Shown here one piece after another: positions 5,646 to 7,524 of a DNA stretch of 7,524 nucleotides. The translations under genes and the position numbers were made by a program. The notes under the pieces were generated by a model. The model did not search any database, was not told the origin of the DNA, and worked only from the letters and a program-made list of their open reading frames with translations. The stretch is from NCBI RefSeq assembly GCF_002835825.1, contig NZ_PIZH01000072.1, forward strand, positions 1 through 7,524, given 5' to 3'. Source of the stretch: Methanoregula sp. (GTDB taxonomy: Archaea > Halobacteriota > Methanomicrobia > Methanomicrobiales > Methanospirillaceae). The first letter of the stretch is position 1. Each line of letters starts with the position of its first letter.

Positions 5646-6250
5646 TGAGGGTTTCCGAAGTGATCCGGGGCTGGCTTGGCTGGTGCCCTAACGGACATAC
5701 GATGAATATGAGCACGCGGGATACCGGATATGGTTTTCCTGCCGGGAGCCTTGCGGTGAAGAGTCCGGGTGCTCCAGGAAGCGAGGGGAATAGAGCGCCG
5801 GACCGCGGGAAGTACGAACACACCCAGCGGGGCACGGTGATCATTGGAGCGGTATCCGCTGCAATTGTCCTGAGCCTCGCAATCTCCATTTTTGCAGGAT
5901 TTTTCTGGGTTACCGGCATGGTGGTCGCGATCCTGGTCTTTTTGCTCGCAATCATGTCAACCCTGACCGTTTCGGTTGAGAGCGACCGGCTCCGGATATG
6001 GTTTGGGCCCATCAGGCTGGTCCGGAAAGAATGGCTGTTGTCGGAGATCGTCTCAGCCACAGATGTAACCAATGCATGGTACTTTGGCTGGGGCATCCGC
6101 TGGACGCCAGGAGGTCCACTCTACAATGTCTCGGGATTCAAGGCCGTTGAAGTTCTCCTGGTATCCGGCAAGAGATTCCGGATCGGTACTGATGAGCCGG
6201 ATGCCCTGATTGCAGCCATCGAACATGCTACGGCAACAATACACCGGTAA
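5642..6250 (+). CDS. GWCP-tagged two-TM protein with PH-like cytoplasmic domain
   Basis: This 202-aa protein has three parts. Residues 1-27 are a tag with WLGWCPN at 11-17 and TRD at 25-27, aligning without gaps to the next gene's product. Residues 28-63 are a polar linker. Two hydrophobic helices follow at about 65-86 and 88-108. The C-terminal half (110-202) starts with TLTVSVESDRLRIWFGPIRLVRKEW and runs to FKAVEVLLVSGKRFRIGTDEPDALIAAIE, the strand pattern of bacterial PH-like domains attached to membrane hairpins, ending in an amphipathic helix. The role is unknown; such domains commonly mediate protein interaction at the membrane. ATG 5642 overlaps the regulator's stop by ATGA. The second ATG at 5645 is possible, but 5642 puts GWCP at residues 13-16 as in both following genes. 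No strong Shine-Dalgarno site is visible, so coupled translation is likely. Confidence 0.8.
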   Translation: MMRVSEVIRGWLGWCPNGHTMNMSTRDTGYGFPAGSLAVKSPGAPGSEGNRAPDRGKYEHTQRGTVIIGAVSAAIVLSLAISIFAGFFWVTGMVVAILVFLLAIMSTLTVSVESDRLRIWFGPIRLVRKEWLLSEIVSATDVTNAWYFGWGIRWTPGGPLYNVSGFKAVEVLLVSGKRFRIGTDEPDALIAAIEHATATIHR

Positions 6251-6263
6251 CATGATATCCATG

Positions 6264-6572
6264 ATGCATACCGCTTTCCAACACCTGCAGGTCTGGATCG
6301 GGTGGTGCCCGAACCACTCTGGGATCCATGCACAGACACGTGACAACAGGACGGCGAGGGGTGCCGTGGAAATGTCCGATCCGGAACCCCCGCAGCCCGG
6401 GACCTCAAAAGCAACGATCACGGTCAACCACTGGATGACCGGAGGAGCGCTCGCGATCCTGGTAGCCACCTGCTTTGTCGGAGGGAATATCTGGTGGCCA
6501 TTCTTTGTTGGTGCCGTGCTGATTGCCTTCCTCGTGTACTGGTATTACTCTCATAGGAAGGAGGCGCAGTAA
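6264..6572 (+). CDS. Small GWCP-tagged two-TM membrane protein
   Basis: This 102-aa protein carries the same N-terminal tag: WIGWCPN at residues 11-17 and TRD at 25-27, matching the preceding protein position for position. A polar, Pro-rich linker (28-52) leads to two hydrophobic segments, about 57-74 (WMTGGALAILVATCFVG) and 76-95 (WWPFFVGAVLIAFLVYWYY), then a short basic tail SHRKEAQ. It is essentially the tag plus a membrane hairpin, with no extra domain. ATGs at 6252, 6261 and 6264 are in frame; 6264 is preferred because it aligns GWCP at 13-16 across all three neighbours. There is no Shine-Dalgarno site. It begins 13 nt after the upstream stop and ends 1 nt before the next start, so it belongs to the same operon. 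Function unknown; an accessory or regulatory subunit of its membrane-protein neighbours is a guess. Confidence 0.75.
   Translation: MHTAFQHLQVWIGWCPNHSGIHAQTRDNRTARGAVEMSDPEPPQPGTSKATITVNHWMTGGALAILVATCFVGGNIWWPFFVGAVLIAFLVYWYYSHRKEAQ
6560..6564 (+). promoter_or_regulatory. Shine-Dalgarno site GGAGG for the SdpI-like gene
   Basis: GGAGG, within a longer AGGAAGGAGG run, lies 9 nt before ATG 6574 and overlaps the end of the previous gene. It fixes the start against the longer open frame that begins at 6523. It is the only strong ribosome site in the four-gene cluster. Confidence 0.65.
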
Positions 6573-6573
6573 C

Positions 6574-7362
6574 ATGGCACAGATCGCCGCCCTTATCTGG
6601 GACGCCATGGGCTGGTGCCCGATGCATGCTGCGCCACGGAAGCTGTCGCCTGAGCCGGAGGGGAGCGGGCACAAGACCCGCATGGCCGGTGACAGCGGGC
6701 CGGTTGCCCGCCGGTCTGCCCTATTCATGCGCCTGACCTGGGGCGTTGTCGTCCTCTCGTGGATCATTGCGTTTCTGGCCCTTCCGCATCTTCCGGAAGT
6801 CATCCCGATCCACTGGGGACTGCATGGCGAGGCCAACGGTTTTGCCGACAAGTTCTCCGGTATTCTCGGGCTGCCGGTGATAATCACGCTGGTCATGGTC
6901 CTCATGATCATCCTGCCCCGGTTCCGCTCCATGGAATTTTCCCTGGAAGCATTCCGGGACATCTATGCAATGCTCATCTTTGCCACGATTGCCATGATCT
7001 TCTCCATCGAGGTGATGGTGATCGCCTCTGCCATGGGTGTCGACCTGCCAATTGTTACCATCATATCTCTCCTGATAGGCTTCCTCTTCATCGCGATGGG
7101 AGGCTTAATGCCCCATATCGGGAGGAACACCATCATGGGGATCCGCCTTCCGTGGACGCTCGCTAGCGAAGAGGTATGGAACCGGACCCACGAGTACGGC
7201 GGCAGGATATTCATGGCTGCGGGAGTGCTGGTCGTACTCGGGAGCCTGGTTGCAGGGATCTGGGCAATGGCCCTGATGCTGGTCATTATACTCGGGTCAA
7301 CCCTGTATATCTGCATCTGGTCGTACCGGCTGGCGAAGAGCGTACCATCACGGGACTTATAG
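6574..7362 (+). CDS. GWCP-tagged SdpI/DUF1648 family membrane protein
   Basis: This 262-aa protein begins with the shared tag, AMGWCPMH, with GWCP at residues 13-16, followed by a polar linker to about residue 48. The body is a six-TM protein, helices near 50-70, 97-116, 130-152, 157-177, 212-229 and 231-250. It has the DUF1648 signature LPEVIPIHWGLHGEANGFADK (split as LPEVIPIHW at 73-81 and GEANGFADK at 85-93). It also has the SdpI C-terminal signature GRNTIMGIRLPWTLASEEVW (183-202) continuing to NRTHEYGG (203-210). In Bacillus, SdpI gives immunity to the SdpC toxin and sequesters its repressor SdpR at the membrane. Most archaeal homologues have no known role. Gene position behind an HTH regulator mirrors sdpR-sdpI. 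No SdpC-like toxin gene is present in the window. The N-terminal tag is absent from Bacillus SdpI as I remember it. Confidence 0.88.
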   Translation: MAQIAALIWDAMGWCPMHAAPRKLSPEPEGSGHKTRMAGDSGPVARRSALFMRLTWGVVVLSWIIAFLALPHLPEVIPIHWGLHGEANGFADKFSGILGLPVIITLVMVLMIILPRFRSMEFSLEAFRDIYAMLIFATIAMIFSIEVMVIASAMGVDLPIVTIISLLIGFLFIAMGGLMPHIGRNTIMGIRLPWTLASEEVWNRTHEYGGRIFMAAGVLVVLGSLVAGIWAMALMLVIILGSTLYICIWSYRLAKSVPSRDL

Positions 7363-7473
7363 TTCAGGTGCTCCCATGCGCCAATCGGTAACAGAAGATA
7401 ACGCCGGTCCACGAATCATCCGAACAATCGCGGGAAAAAACGCATGAGAAAAGGGTTGACCTGCCCAACAAAA

Positions 7474-7491
7474 TTTTTTTTATTTTTTTTT
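7474..7491 (+). terminator. Poly-T terminator after the GWCP operon
   Basis: A near-continuous run of T (TTTTTTTT, A, then nine T) lies about 110 nt after the last stop codon. It matches the U-rich signal that releases archaeal RNA polymerase. The stretch 7363-7524 shows no convincing gene. The AT-rich end could also contain promoter elements for a gene to the right. Confidence 0.55.
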
Positions 7492-7524
7492 AGAAAAATC
7501 TCAAAACAATTTCCAAAACACTCC

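Overview
The window looks like chromosomal DNA from a methanogenic archaeon, most likely of the order Methanomicrobiales (Methanoregula-like). The reasons are archaeal TATA boxes about 25 nt upstream of start codons with no Shine-Dalgarno site between, poly-T tracts after genes, several small surface lipoproteins or secreted proteins with Pro/Thr or Gly/Ala stalks, moderately GC-rich coding sequence, and an HTH regulator and GWCP-motif membrane proteins that I associate with methanogens. The taxonomic call rests on recognition of protein style, not on a marker gene.

Left part (1-2992): a secreted beta-rich protein runs off the left edge on the minus strand. Upstream of it, also on the minus strand, is a hormone-sensitive-lipase-type alpha/beta hydrolase. 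It is divergent from a plus-strand MFS transporter of the anion:cation symporter type, and the pair shares a gap of about 120 bp. The transporter looks bacterial in character. Together the two could import and hydrolyse a small ester or organic acid, but this is inference from adjacency only.

Middle part (2993-5064): a plus-strand surface lipoprotein with a clear Shine-Dalgarno site converges on a minus-strand lipoprotein with a pilin-like C-terminal domain. The second lipoprotein has its own TATA box squeezed into the 46-bp gap behind a RibD_C-type (dihydrofolate-reductase-fold) reductase gene on the same strand.

Right part (5065-7524): this is the most interesting region. A four-gene plus-strand cluster begins with a small HTH regulator carrying a CxxC-x5-C cysteine cluster. 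A perfect 20-bp palindrome sits between its TATA box and its start codon, which looks like an autoregulatory operator. Three small membrane-protein genes follow, the first overlapping the regulator by ATGA. All three proteins carry the same cytoplasmic N-terminal tag, with Gly-Trp-Cys-Pro at residues 13-16 in gapless alignment, but have different bodies: a two-TM protein with a PH-like tail, a minimal two-TM protein, and a six-TM DUF1648/SdpI-type protein. The layout recalls the Bacillus sdpR-sdpI regulator/immunity pair, with an added shared tag whose role I do not know. The window ends in an AT-rich, poly-T region that probably terminates this cluster. No RNA genes, CRISPR arrays, insertion sequences or prophage genes were seen.
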